Of a DNA stretch of 40,808 bases, positions 1 through 8,608 are shown piece after piece (within the stretch, counting starts at the first letter, position 1; every line of letters begins with the position of its first letter). The notes under the pieces were generated by a model. The model was not told the origin of the DNA and did not search any database. It saw only the letters and a program-made list of their open reading frames with translations. The position numbers were made by a program, and so were the translations under genes. The stretch is from Gammaproteobacteria bacterium. GTDB lineage: Bacteria; Pseudomonadota; Gammaproteobacteria; Pseudomonadales; Oleiphilaceae. The stretch covers positions 1-40,808 of the forward strand of contig JAUIAZ010000004.1 in assembly GCA_030427465.1 (NCBI GenBank), written 5' to 3'.

Positions 1-555
1 GAACGGAATCGCGAATCCGTTGTGCTGGTGGATGAGGCCTACGTCGATTTTGGGGCGGAATCTGCCGTGGCACTGATCAACGAGTTTCCGCAATTGCTGG
101 TCGTGCAGACCACCAGCAAATCGCGTGCATTGGCGGGGCTGCGACTGGGCTATGCCTTGGGTCACCCGCAGTTGATAGAGGCGCTGGAAAGGGTCAAGAA
201 CAGTTTCAATTCTTATCCCATTGACCGTCTGGCCGAGCAGGCCGGCATTGCCTCGTTTGAAGACGATGCCTACTTTCAGAAGGGCTGCAAAGACATTCGG
301 GCCACTCGGGACGAGACGGCGGCAAAGCTGGCCTCCCTGGGGTTCGAGTTGCTCCCGTCACAGGCAAATTTCCTCTTCGCCAAACCCTTGTTTGCACCGG
401 CAAAGCAGGTTTTTGAGCAGCTCAGGGAACGTGCCATTCTGGTGCGCTACTTCGACAAGCCACGTATCAGTGATTATCTGCGCATTACCATTGGTCTGCC
501 TGAGGAAATGCGGGCCCTGACCAGGGCCCTGGAAGAAATCCGGGCTGCCGCCTGA
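1..555 (+). CDS. hisC: Histidinol-phosphate aminotransferase, C-terminal part
   Basis: This is the 3' portion of a PLP-dependent class I/II aminotransferase that converts imidazole-acetol phosphate to histidinol phosphate in histidine synthesis. The reading frame is open from base 1, so the true start lies left of the window. Visible landmarks are VDEAYVDF, where the Asp and Tyr contact PLP, and TTSKSRALAGLRLGY, which contains the Schiff-base lysine and the phosphate-binding arginine typical of HisC. The end (LRITIGLPEEMRALTRALEEI) is the normal HisC C-terminus. The gene is followed by a convergent thioesterase gene after about 60 bases. Family assignment is strong; only about half of the usual ~350 residues is present because of the window edge. 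Confidence 0.93.
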   Translation, partial: ERNRESVVLVDEAYVDFGAESAVALINEFPQLLVVQTTSKSRALAGLRLGYALGHPQLIEALERVKNSFNSYPIDRLAEQAGIASFEDDAYFQKGCKDIRATRDETAAKLASLGFELLPSQANFLFAKPLFAPAKQVFEQLRERAILVRYFDKPRISDYLRITIGLPEEMRALTRALEEIRAAA

Positions 556-616
556 CAACCCGCCGCCCGAAGTCGGGGTGGCTTGATGCTGGCTGTGCCG
601 GGCAGCCTCCCTTTGG

Positions 617-1075
617 TTATTGTGCCCAGTCAGCCGAGAACGGAGTGCAGGCGTCGAGGCGTTGCCGGAAGCCTGCCGGAATGGTAACGACCTGCTGGGT
701 GGTATAGTCAAAACACAGCAGCCGGGTTTTGACTCGCGCCACCTCATGCAGTTTTTCCGAATCACGTATGCTGTAGATGAAATCCAGGGCCTTGTCGGTG
801 GCGGTTGTAACGGCCAGGTCGACCTCAAGGATATCCCCATAGAAGGCCTCGGCCAGGTAGTCGATCTGCGAATTGCGCATGATCAGGCCGGCGCTTTCAA
901 AGACCACGGCATTTTCGTAGCCCAGATACCTGACGAAGCCGAACTGGGCCTCGAGAGCTATCGGCAGAATGCGATCGGCGCCCAGGTGGTTGGCAGCATT
1001 GATGTCGCTGTAAACCACACGGTAAGTGGTTCTGAAGAGAAACTGTTCCGGCAGTTTGATCTGGTCTTGTGGCAA
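617..1075 (-). CDS. Acyl-CoA thioesterase, 4HBT hotdog family
   Basis: A 152-aa single-domain hotdog-fold protein, the usual length for the 4-hydroxybenzoyl-CoA thioesterase / YbgC-like group that hydrolyses acyl-CoA thioesters in the cytoplasm. The active-site region reads YSDINAANHLG, with Asp24 in the position of the family's catalytic acidic residue, although the common DTDxxGHVN form is altered. A later segment, FYGDILEVDLAVTT, is the typical central strand pattern. It is convergent with hisC and divergent from moeA. The substrate cannot be read from the sequence. Confidence 0.8.
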   Translation of the reverse strand: MPQDQIKLPEQFLFRTTYRVVYSDINAANHLGADRILPIALEAQFGFVRYLGYENAVVFESAGLIMRNSQIDYLAEAFYGDILEVDLAVTTATDKALDFIYSIRDSEKLHEVARVKTRLLCFDYTTQQVVTIPAGFRQRLDACTPFSADWAQ

Positions 1076-1149
1076 GGTGTCATACTCTTTTCAATGATGA
1101 ACATCCCCCTATTATAAAGCCTTTCCACAGCGGAGGCCCGCTTGTGTGT

Positions 1150-1184
1150 TTTTCCACAGACTTTGTGTACAAGCTTGTGGATAA
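1150..1184. promoter_or_regulatory. Cluster of DnaA-box-like 9-mers upstream of moeA
   Basis: The gap between the thioesterase and moeA contains TGTGGATAA at 1176-1184, whose complement TTATCCACA is a perfect consensus DnaA box. Nearby are TTTTCCACA (1150-1158) and TGTGTACAA (1164-1172), each one mismatch from consensus in one orientation, and a weaker CTTTCCACA at 1121-1129. Three boxes in 35 bp is more than expected by chance, but there is no AT-rich unwinding region or usual oriC neighbour gene, so this is more likely a DnaA titration or regulatory site than the chromosomal origin. Confidence 0.4.
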
Positions 1185-1320
1185 GCTCCGGGAAACAATG
1201 GGAAATGTATCTGGCGGCCGCAGCGGCTGCGGCTTGCGGGAATGTGATCAGCGGCTGATCAGCTTGACAGCGTGTGGCAGGAAGGTAACTTAGGGGCCTC
1301 ATTTTATGGGAGTCTGATGC

Positions 1321-2553
1321 ATGCCGGGGTGTGAACAAAAGGGGCTGACGGTACTCGAGACCGCACTGTCGGAAATCCTTGAAGCGGTGCCTGACTGGTC
1401 GCGTACGGAAACGGTTCCGCTGCCACAGGCACTGGGCCGGGTGCTGGCAGAGGATCAATACTCAAGGGTAGACGTGCCACCAGCTGATAACAGCGCGATG
1501 GATGGCTATGTCCTTCCCGCCGGTCTGTCAGCCGGATCCGAAGGTTGCCTGCCGGTGGCGCAACGCATTGCTGCCGGCGATGTGCCGCGCCCGCTGGAAG
1601 ACGGTCATCTTGCCCGGATTTTTACAGGGGCCGGGATCCCCGCTAACGGCGCAGCGGTGCTGATGCAGGAGGACTGTGAAGTATCACCGGATAAAGAACG
1701 GGTGCGTTTTCCGGGCGGATGGAAAGCGGGGCAGAACATCCGTCGCAAGGGGCAGGATGTCGCCTCGGGTGACCGGGTTCTGAGTGCCGGGAAGCGCTTG
1801 TCAGCGATCGAGGTCGGGCTTCTGGCTTCCGTTGGTCTTGATCGGGTGACTGTCCGGAAGAAACCCAGGGTCGCCATTCTCTGTACCGGAGACGAACTGG
1901 TCGAACCAGGAGAGCCCCTGCCGCCTGGCAAACTGTTTAATTCAAACCGCTATCTGCTGGAAGCACTCGTGCGTCATACCGGGGCTGAGCCTGTGGTGCT
2001 GCCGCAGGTCGCTGATCGTCTGGAGGCTACCCTGGAAGCCTTGCGCGGGGCCGCGGCGCAATCCGATGTCATCCTCACGACCGGTGGAGTCTCGGTAGGT
2101 GAGGAAGATCATGTAAGGGCGGCGATTGAGCGCTTGGGCCGTATTGATCTTTGGCGGCTGGCCCTGAAACCCGGTAAACCCTTTGCCTTCGGTGAGGTCG
2201 CCGGAGTGCCGGTACTGGGGCTGCCCGGCAACCCCAGTTCGGTTTTGGTGACCTTCGGTCTGATGGCACGGCCTTTCCTGCTGAAGATGCTGGGGCAGAC
2301 AGACTCCGGCAGGCTTTTCCGGCTGCCCTTCCGGGGCAGCGTTGCAAAGCCTGGCAAGCGTCGGGAATTCCTGCGAGTGCGTCTGGTTAGCAGCGAGGCC
2401 GGTCTTGAGATGGAGCCGCATCCCAACCAGAGCTCCGGGATGCTCAGCTCCGCCTCCTGGGCTGACGGTCTGGCCATCGTGCCGGAACACGCTGTCGTGA
2501 AGGCCGGAGATTCGCTGGAATATCTGCCATTTGAGAACTGGCTCACCTTGTGA
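1321..2553 (+). CDS. moeA: Molybdopterin molybdenumtransferase MoeA
   Basis: MoeA inserts molybdenum into adenylylated molybdopterin to complete the molybdenum cofactor. The 410-aa length matches the family. Landmarks in order are PPADNSAMDGYV near residue 52 (the substrate-binding loop), TGDELVEPGEPLPPGK near residue 188, TTGGVSVGEEDHV near residue 256 (the MoCF-type domain) and LGLPGNPSSVLVTF near residue 300, then a C-terminal beta domain. The ATG at 1321 gives the normal N-terminus ahead of the conserved VLETALSEILEAV segment. moaD follows 43 bases after the stop and is probably cotranscribed, which links this pair to cofactor synthesis for molybdoenzymes. Confidence 0.93.
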   Translation: MPGCEQKGLTVLETALSEILEAVPDWSRTETVPLPQALGRVLAEDQYSRVDVPPADNSAMDGYVLPAGLSAGSEGCLPVAQRIAAGDVPRPLEDGHLARIFTGAGIPANGAAVLMQEDCEVSPDKERVRFPGGWKAGQNIRRKGQDVASGDRVLSAGKRLSAIEVGLLASVGLDRVTVRKKPRVAILCTGDELVEPGEPLPPGKLFNSNRYLLEALVRHTGAEPVVLPQVADRLEATLEALRGAAAQSDVILTTGGVSVGEEDHVRAAIERLGRIDLWRLALKPGKPFAFGEVAGVPVLGLPGNPSSVLVTFGLMARPFLLKMLGQTDSGRLFRLPFRGSVAKPGKRREFLRVRLVSSEAGLEMEPHPNQSSGMLSSASWADGLAIVPEHAVVKAGDSLEYLPFENWLTL

Positions 2554-2596
2554 GCTTCAACGGGGAGCGCTGACTGGTAGGCGCAAAGGAGAACCC

Positions 2597-2842
2597 ATGT
2601 TTGTACTTTTTTTTGCCCGGCTTCGTGAACAGGTGGGCACTGAACGTCTCGATCTTGAGGCCCCTTACCCCGTCACAGTGGCTGCCCTGCGTGAGCTGCT
2701 CACGCAGAAAGGAGAACCCTGGGCGCAGGCACTGTCAGATAATAAATTGCTGGTGGCCGTTAACCAGGCCATGGCGCACCCGGATACTCCATTGAAAGCC
2801 GGTGACGAAGTCGCCTTTTTTCCACCGGTTACCGGGGGCTGA
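2597..2842 (+). CDS. moaD: Molybdopterin synthase sulfur carrier subunit MoaD
   Basis: A ubiquitin-like sulfur carrier of 81 aa that donates sulfur, as a C-terminal thiocarboxylate, to the molybdopterin precursor together with MoaE. The start is the ATG at 2597, preceded by AAGGAG at 2586-2591; upstream in-frame codons lack such a site. The protein ends in PPVTGG, the diglycine tail that is activated and thiolated. AVNQAMAHPDTPLKAGDEVAFF is the usual pre-tail pattern of this family. It follows moeA directly. moaE is not in this window. Confidence 0.92.
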   Translation: MFVLFFARLREQVGTERLDLEAPYPVTVAALRELLTQKGEPWAQALSDNKLLVAVNQAMAHPDTPLKAGDEVAFFPPVTGG

Positions 2843-2860
2843 GAGCCCTTCATCAACTGC

Positions 2861-3436
2861 TCAGGTGGGTGGGAAGTCCTCCAGCATCGCCTGGATCAGC
2901 TCGCTCAGTGTCTCTTCCCGGGCCTTTGGGTCGCTGTCCAGAGGCAGCGGGCTTCTGGCGGTTGCGCTCCAGATGATAGCCTGAGTTGCCGGGTCTACCA
3001 TTTCCAGAACCAGCTTTTCGCGGGGACGGGCTTCGCTGGGAACCGGTCTGTCGAGTTGCACCCCGACGGCTGAGCGTGCCCCCACGCCCAATCCATATCC
3101 GAAGCCCCAGGTAAAGCCCTGATTCACAATTTCGGTGACGGGTTCATAACGCCAGGTTACTCTTACATCGGCGTTGTCCGGGGTTTGTGAGGGGGTAAGA
3201 CCCCGTTGCGGCAGCTGAGTCTGCAAGATGGCGGCCACGCGCTGGTCTGCCAGAGACTGAGCGCCCTGCGACCCGGGTGCCGGAGTAGCCAGCTCGAAAG
3301 TCTTCAGGGAGGCAAAGTTGCGGCCACTCTGATAGTCCAGGATGTAAGGGCTGGCGCAGCCACCGAGATGGAGGAGGGCGGTCAGCAGGATCAGCCAGGC
3401 AAGCGGCCTGCCCGATAGATTCAGATCTTTGATCAC
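2861..3436 (-). CDS. DUF4136-type outer-membrane lipoprotein
   Basis: A 191-aa predicted lipoprotein. Residues 1-27 form a signal peptide with a hydrophobic stretch and the lipobox LGGC, so the mature N-terminal Cys would be lipidated. The following aspartate-free SPY start favours outer-membrane sorting by the Lol rule. The rest shows the DUF4136 pattern: an early DYQSGRNFASLKTFEL segment, VRVTWRYEPVTE in the middle and LVLEMVDPATQAIIWSATA near the end. The family's function is unknown. It is convergent with moaD and divergent from guaD. Confidence 0.8.
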   Translation of the reverse strand: MIKDLNLSGRPLAWLILLTALLHLGGCASPYILDYQSGRNFASLKTFELATPAPGSQGAQSLADQRVAAILQTQLPQRGLTPSQTPDNADVRVTWRYEPVTEIVNQGFTWGFGYGLGVGARSAVGVQLDRPVPSEARPREKLVLEMVDPATQAIIWSATARSPLPLDSDPKAREETLSELIQAMLEDFPPT

Positions 3437-3565
3437 GTTGGTTCTCCAGTGCTTTTCACCAGCTTATCAGAGGAAAAGCGCTTGCTGCGAGTTTTCCGGC
3501 AGCTGCCACAGCGTGCCGGCTTGCACTATCTTTGATACGGTGGCTTTGACAGGAGGGGCGCAGTC

Positions 3566-4945
3566 ATGCGGGAGAACGGGTCGGGTTCAGGCCGACATGC
3601 CCTTCGGGGGCAGCTGCTCTCCTATCGGGCGGATCCGTTCCGGCACCCGGTGGCCGAATGCCTGATGCATGAAACGGACGGCGTGATTGTCATTGAAGCG
3701 GGCCGCATCGCCTCGGTCGGGCCGGCATCGGAGATTCTCCCGGCGTTGGCGGAAAATGTGCCGGTTACACACTACCAGAATGCACTGATCACGCCAGGAC
3801 TGATCGACTGCCACGTGCATTACCCACAGACGGAAATCATCGGCGCCTACGGGAAGCAGCTGATCGACTGGCTGAAGCAATATGCTTTTGTCGCGGAGCA
3901 AAAGTTCGGCAACAAGGAATATGCGCGTGAGGTGGCCAGAGCCTTTCTGAGGGAAAGTCTGCGCTGTGGTACGACCACTTCGGCCGTGTTCTGTACAGTA
4001 GACCCGGTCTCTGTGGACGCTTTTTTTGAAGAGTCACGCAAGCTGGATATGCGCAATCTGGCAGGCAAAGTGCTGATGGATCGCAATGCTCCGGAAGCGC
4101 TGCTGGATAGCGTCCAGAGCGGGTATGACCAGACCCGGGAACTGATTGCCCGATGGCATGGCAACGGCCGCTCCCTCTATTGCGTGACCCCTCGCTTTGC
4201 GCCGACCAGTACACCAGAGCAAATGGAAATGGCCGGTGCCGTCTGGAAGGAGCATCCGGGAACCTATCTTCAGTCTCATGTGTCAGAAACCCGGAAAGAG
4301 ATCGAGTGGGTGAAGGCGCTTTATCCCGGGAGGAAAGGCTATCTGGATGTTTACCAGCATTACGGACAGCTGGGAGAGCGAAGTATCCTGGGGCATGGGA
4401 CCTACCTGACCGAAGAAGAGTTTCAGCTGCTGCATGATACCGGTACGGCCATTGCTCACTGCCCTACCTCCAACCTCTTCCTGGGCAGTGGTCTGTTCCG
4501 TATCGGCCAGGCAGTGGACAGCCGTCGGCCCGTGCGGGTCGGTCTGGCGACTGACTTGGGCGCTGGCACAAACTTCTCGCAACTGGTGACCATGAACGAG
4601 GCTTACAAAGTGGCGCAATTGAATGATTATTCACTCAGTGCGCATCACGCCTACTATCTCGCAACAAGAGGGGCCGCCCATGCGCTGTACCTTGACGATA
4701 CCATTGGCAGTATTGAAGCCGGAATGGAGGCAGACCTGGCGGTGCATGACCTGAGCGCCACGCCTCTTCTGGACTACCGTCTGCGATACGCCAGAAACCT
4801 GGATGAGGTGCTGTTCGTGTTGATGACGCTGGGTGATGACCGAAGCACGTGCGCAACCTATGTGGCAGGCAAACGGGTCTATGCCAGTGGTCGTGAGGAA
4901 TCGCCGGCGTATTTTTCGGACTCTTTGAGGCCTAGGTGCCAGTGA
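3566..4945 (+). CDS. guaD: Guanine deaminase
   Basis: A 459-aa amidohydrolase that deaminates guanine to xanthine in purine salvage. The zinc-binding HxH is in DCHVHYPQTE (His83, His85), followed by the guanine deaminase signature IIGAYGKQLIDWL. Further metal and catalytic residues sit in LQSHVSET, SILGHGTYL and ATDLGAGTN. The C-terminal EAGMEADLAVHDL segment is the usual closing beta-sandwich. The ATG at 3566 has AGGAGG about 10 bases upstream. Neighbours do not form a purine operon; the gene appears to be transcribed alone. Length and motifs fit bacterial GuaD well. Confidence 0.92.
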   Translation: MRENGSGSGRHALRGQLLSYRADPFRHPVAECLMHETDGVIVIEAGRIASVGPASEILPALAENVPVTHYQNALITPGLIDCHVHYPQTEIIGAYGKQLIDWLKQYAFVAEQKFGNKEYAREVARAFLRESLRCGTTTSAVFCTVDPVSVDAFFEESRKLDMRNLAGKVLMDRNAPEALLDSVQSGYDQTRELIARWHGNGRSLYCVTPRFAPTSTPEQMEMAGAVWKEHPGTYLQSHVSETRKEIEWVKALYPGRKGYLDVYQHYGQLGERSILGHGTYLTEEEFQLLHDTGTAIAHCPTSNLFLGSGLFRIGQAVDSRRPVRVGLATDLGAGTNFSQLVTMNEAYKVAQLNDYSLSAHHAYYLATRGAAHALYLDDTIGSIEAGMEADLAVHDLSATPLLDYRLRYARNLDEVLFVLMTLGDDRSTCATYVAGKRVYASGREESPAYFSDSLRPRCQ

Positions 4946-4967
4946 ATTGACTATCTGGGTAAGGAGA

Positions 4968-4989
4968 ACCAATACCGGAAAGTATTGGT
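4968..4989. repeat. 8-bp inverted repeat at the tRNA-Leu 3' end
   Basis: ACCAATAC (4968-4975) and GTATTGGT (4982-4989) are perfect inverted arms with a 6-base loop. The right arm overlaps the encoded CCA end of tRNA-Leu on the minus strand. Read from the tRNA, the hairpin is followed by a pyrimidine-rich stretch without a strong T run, so it may be a weak terminator or a 3' trailer hairpin guiding end processing. Confidence 0.4.
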
Positions 4990-5072
4990 GCCGAGGAGAG
5001 GACTCGAACCTCCACGGGGTTGCCCCCACCAGCACCTGAAGCTGGCGTGTCTACCAATTTCACCACCTCGGC
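4986..5072 (-). tRNA. tRNA-Leu (anticodon CAG)
   Basis: The minus strand folds as an 87-nt class II tRNA. The acceptor 5' strand is GCCGAGG, pairing with CCTCGGC before an encoded ACCA end. The D-arm reads TGGTAGACACG. The anticodon stem CCAGC/GCTGG encloses the loop TTCAGGT, giving anticodon CAG (Leu, CUG codons). A long variable arm and a GGTTCGAGTCC T-arm are present. The long variable arm confirms a leucine-type tRNA. Confidence 0.96.
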
Positions 5073-5089
5073 GTGAAGCAGTGGCGCGC

Positions 5090-5118
5090 AATTTACTGAT
5101 TCTTTCTTTTTTTGTCAA
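5090..5118 (-). promoter_or_regulatory. Sigma70 promoter for tRNA-Leu
   Basis: On the minus strand there is a perfect -35 TTGACA (complement at 5113-5118), a 17-base spacer and a -10 TAAATT (complement at 5090-5095). It is followed by a GC-rich discriminator (GCGCGCC), typical of stringently controlled stable-RNA promoters. Transcription would start about 10 bases before the tRNA 5' end. Confidence 0.75.
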
Positions 5119-5214
5119 CGATTCACCACAAAAAAAATTAAGCCGTTATACTGCAGCTGTGCACAATGATGAATTGTTCTCGTTCCATCCTTCCTTTCGA
5201 GCCAGAAATCCAGA

Positions 5215-7779
5215 ATGACCAAAAAGAAAAAATCCTCAAAGTCTGCTCCTGTAGATCCATACGCCAACCGTGAAGCGCAGAACTACGATGATCCGATCGT
5301 GAGTCGTGAGGGCATCATGGCCTATCTCGAAGAACTCGGTACGCCCGCTTCCCGGCCACAGATACAGGAACACTTCCGTCTCGTGACAGAGGCCCAGCAG
5401 GAAGCCCTGAGGCGCCGGCTGATTGCCATGACCCGCGATGGACAACTGATTTGTAACCGTCGCGGCGATTACGGGCTGGTGCGACGCATGGATCTGATCC
5501 GTGGTCGCGTCAGCGGCCACCGCGATGGTTTCGGGTTCCTGATTCCGGAAGACGGCAGCGACGACCTCTATCTGTCTGCCCGCCAGATGGCCCAGGTGTT
5601 TGATGGCGATATCGTCCTGGTGCGGGAAGAGCGCGGTGGACGCCGCGACAAACGCGAAGGGGTGATTGTGGATGTCCTCGAGCGGCGCACGGAAGAGCTG
5701 GTGGGCCGGCTGTATTCGGAGAGCGGCGTAGCCTTTGTGGTACCGGATAACGTCAAGATCAATCAGGACATCCGGATCCCGGAACATGCGCTGGGTGGCG
5801 CCAGGTCCGGCCAGTACGTCTCCGTGAAACTGACCCGTCAACCCGGGTTCAAGAAAGCACCGGTGGGAGAAGTGTCCGAGGTGCTCGGAGAACACATGGC
5901 GCCGGGCATGGAGATTGATGTCGCTCTGCGCACCTACGGCATTCCCTTCCGTTTCTCCGAAGAGGTGGAGGCGGAAACCGGCGGACTGTCTACCGAAATC
6001 GACCAGAGGGCCACAAAAGGCCGGGTGGATCTGCGTCATCTGCCTTTGGTCACCATTGACGGCGAAGATGCCCGGGATTTTGATGATGCTGTCTATTGTG
6101 AGGCCCGGAAGGGCGGTGGCTGGCGGCTGTATGTGGCGATTGCCGATGTGTCGCACTACGTGCTGCCGGGAACCGCGCTGGACACATCAGCCTACGAGCG
6201 GGGTACCTCGGTCTACTTTCCGGATCGGGTTGTTCCAATGCTGCCTGAAGTGCTGTCGAATGGCTTGTGCTCACTGAACCCGGATACCGACCGCCTGTGC
6301 ATGGTCTGTGAGATGACCGTGTCTGCGGCCGGCAGACTGTCGGGCTACAACTTTTATGAGGGCGTAATGCGCTCCCAGGCGCGACTGACCTACACCCAGG
6401 TCGGCGCATTCCTCGACGAGCCGGAATCAGCGACCGCCCAGGCGCTGGTGGAGAAGCACGGGCACCTCTGTGAAATGTTGCTGAATCTGTTCGCTCTCTA
6501 TCAAGCCTTGAGAGATGCCAGAGAGGCCCGGGGCGCCATCGATTTTGATACCGTGGAAACCCGTATTCTCTTTGATGACACGCGCAAGATCCGGGAAATT
6601 GTTCCGGTTCAGCGCAATGACGCCCACAAGCTGATTGAAGAGTGTATGTTGTGTGCCAATGTGGCGGCGGCGCGTTTGCTGGAAAAAATGGAAATTCCGG
6701 CGCTGTACCGGGTGCACGAAGGGCCTTCTGCTGAGAAACTCGAAAAGCTGCGGGCCTTCATGGGCGAACTGGGGCTGCAATTGGGCGGTGGTGAAAAGCC
6801 CAAGACCCGCGATTACCAGGCGCTGGCGGAAACCATCCGCGCTCGTCCCGACTCTGTGTCCCTGCAGACCGTGATGCTGCGATCGTTGAGCCAGGCCATT
6901 TATCACCCTCAGAATGAAGGGCACTTTGGGCTGGGTTATCCCGCTTATACCCACTTCACCAGTCCGATCAGACGCTATCCCGACCTCCTGGTTCACCGTG
7001 CGATCCGCTCCCTGATACGCAGTGAGGTGCCGTGCAAGCACGTCGTGCGTCCGGATGACCGGCCTGCACAGACAAAGAAAACCGAATACAAGCTCAGTGT
7101 GGCGGACCTGCTGGTAGTCGGTGAGCACTGCTCCATGACGGAAAGGCGCGCAGATGAAGCCACTCGCGACGTCATGGCCTGGCTCAAATGTGAATTTCTG
7201 CAGGACCGGGTCGGGGAGGCCTTTACCGGACGTGTCACGGCGGTGGTGGCTTTTGGCCTGTTCGTCGAACTGGATGACCTTTATGTCGAAGGTCTGGTGC
7301 ATGTCTCCAACCTTAATAGCGATTACTACCATTTTGATGCTGACCGACACCGCCTGGTGGGAGAGCGTTCCGGTCAGACTTTCCGTCTCGGCGATGAAGT
7401 GGAAGTCCGGGTGGCTCAGGTGAACCTGGAAGATCGCAAGGTCGATCTGGAGCTGGTTCAGAAAAGAAGCCGTCACGAAGGGCGCTCGGGTAAGGCCGGT
7501 AACCGTTCAGGGGCGGGCGGCGGCAAAAGCCGGCGCGATGCCATTCTGGAGGAATGGAACCGCGACTTCGAGAAGGAGAAACGCAAGGGCGGGCCCCGAG
7601 GCCCGGAGAGAAACGCCGACAGCAGCGGTCGCAAGGCTTCAGGTAAAGGCGGCAGCAAGGGGGCCGGCAAGAACAGCGGTCAACCCGGCAGTAAATCTGG
7701 CGGCAAGAGTGCCGGGGCGAAAAAGTCCGGCAGCCACGGGGGCCGGGGAAAAGCCCGCAAAGGGAAGCCGAAGGCATGA
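5215..7779 (+). CDS. rnr: Ribonuclease R
   Basis: RNase R is a processive 3'-5' exoribonuclease that degrades structured RNA, including rRNA and tmRNA-tagged transcripts. The 854-aa protein has the full order: N-terminal winged-helix segment (about residues 20-80), cold-shock OB domains (about 85-240), the RNB catalytic domain with [12 protein letters not shown] (about residues 282-293, the metal-binding aspartates), an S1 domain (about 670-745, [18 protein letters not shown]) and a low-complexity basic tail. The tail, from about residue 755, is very rich in Lys, Gly, Ser and Arg, as in other RNase R proteins. The stop overlaps the rlmB start by four bases (ATGA), implying coupled translation. 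Confidence 0.96.
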   Translation: MTKKKKSSKSAPVDPYANREAQNYDDPIVSREGIMAYLEELGTPASRPQIQEHFRLVTEAQQEALRRRLIAMTRDGQLICNRRGDYGLVRRMDLIRGRVSGHRDGFGFLIPEDGSDDLYLSARQMAQVFDGDIVLVREERGGRRDKREGVIVDVLERRTEELVGRLYSESGVAFVVPDNVKINQDIRIPEHALGGARSGQYVSVKLTRQPGFKKAPVGEVSEVLGEHMAPGMEIDVALRTYGIPFRFSEEVEAETGGLSTEIDQRATKGRVDLRHLPLVTIDGEDARDFDDAVYCEARKGGGWRLYVAIADVSHYVLPGTALDTSAYERGTSVYFPDRVVPMLPEVLSNGLCSLNPDTDRLCMVCEMTVSAAGRLSGYNFYEGVMRSQARLTYTQVGAFLDEPESATAQALVEKHGHLCEMLLNLFALYQALRDAREARGAIDFDTVETRILFDDTRKIREIVPVQRNDAHKLIEECMLCANVAAARLLEKMEIPALYRVHEGPSAEKLEKLRAFMGELGLQLGGGEKPKTRDYQALAETIRARPDSVSLQTVMLRSLSQAIYHPQNEGHFGLGYPAYTHFTSPIRRYPDLLVHRAIRSLIRSEVPCKHVVRPDDRPAQTKKTEYKLSVADLLVVGEHCSMTERRADEATRDVMAWLKCEFLQDRVGEAFTGRVTAVVAFGLFVELDDLYVEGLVHVSNLNSDYYHFDADRHRLVGERSGQTFRLGDEVEVRVAQVNLEDRKVDLELVQKRSRHEGRSGKAGNRSGAGGGKSRRDAILEEWNRDFEKEKRKGGPRGPERNADSSGRKASGKGGSKGAGKNSGQPGSKSGGKSAGAKKSGSHGGRGKARKGKPKA

Positions 7780-8513
7780 GTCAGGAGCATTTTATCGGCG
7801 GCTTCCATGCCGTGCAGGCTTTACTCACCAGGCGTGCCGGTCATGTCCAGGAGATCCGCTACGATGAAGGTCGTCACGACAAACGGTTGCAGGACATTCT
7901 GGCGAAAGCGGCTGCCAAGGGCATTCCGGCCACGGCGACCAAACGCAAGGAGCTTGATGGGCTTCTGGCATCCAGTCAGGGAGTGGTCGCCTTCCTGAAA
8001 CCCGATCGGGTCAGCAATGAGGCGGATCTGGACGACCTCCTGGTGCAGGAAACCGCACCTTTACTGTTGGTGCTGGATTCAGTTACCGATCCCCATAACC
8101 TGGGGGCCTGTCTCCGCTCGGCGAATGCCGCAGGGGTAACGGCAGTTATCGTTCCGAAAGACAAATCTGCGCCGCTGAACGCCACGGCACGCAAAGTTGC
8201 CTGTGGTGCGGCAGAGCTGACGCCGCTGATCCGGGTCACCAATCTGGCGCGTACGCTGGATCATCTGAAATCCTATGGAATCTGGATCGTGGGGACCTGT
8301 GGCGAAGCAGAAACCGGCCTGTTCAGTCAGAAGCTGACCGGGCCACTGGCTTTGGTGATGGGGGCAGAAGACAAGGGCATGCGCCGGCTGACGCGCGAGC
8401 GTTGCGACAGCCTGGTCTTTATCCCGATGGCAGGGGAAGTCAGTTCGCTGAATGTCTCAGTGGCTGCGGGTGTCTGCCTGTTTGAAGCCACACGACAGCG
8501 TCAGCCCGGCTGA
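7776..8513 (+). CDS. rlmB: 23S rRNA (guanosine-2251-2'-O)-methyltransferase RlmB
   Basis: A 245-aa SPOUT (TrmH/SpoU) methyltransferase that 2'-O-methylates G2251 in the peptidyl-transferase P loop of 23S rRNA. The N-terminal part ([12 protein letters not shown]) is the RNA-binding substrate domain. The C-terminal knot domain shows the three SpoU motifs: [29 protein letters not shown] and [17 protein letters not shown]. Its start overlaps the rnr stop, the classical rnr-rlmB arrangement of gammaproteobacteria. Confidence 0.95.
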   Translation: MSQEHFIGGFHAVQALLTRRAGHVQEIRYDEGRHDKRLQDILAKAAAKGIPATATKRKELDGLLASSQGVVAFLKPDRVSNEADLDDLLVQETAPLLLVLDSVTDPHNLGACLRSANAAGVTAVIVPKDKSAPLNATARKVACGAAELTPLIRVTNLARTLDHLKSYGIWIVGTCGEAETGLFSQKLTGPLALVMGAEDKGMRRLTRERCDSLVFIPMAGEVSSLNVSVAAGVCLFEATRQRQPG

Positions 8514-8608
8514 GGTTCAGGGATGCATAGTCTGGCCCCTTGTCAGGAGGCAGCCACCGTCTGCATTCTGTGCTAACTTGAAAGAGTTAACTGCGGGCAG
8601 ACAAACGA

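Noticed and set aside
6427-7476. 349-aa minus-strand frame
   Set aside because: It lies wholly within rnr, whose conserved RNase R motifs explain the region; the reverse frame is a coding shadow.
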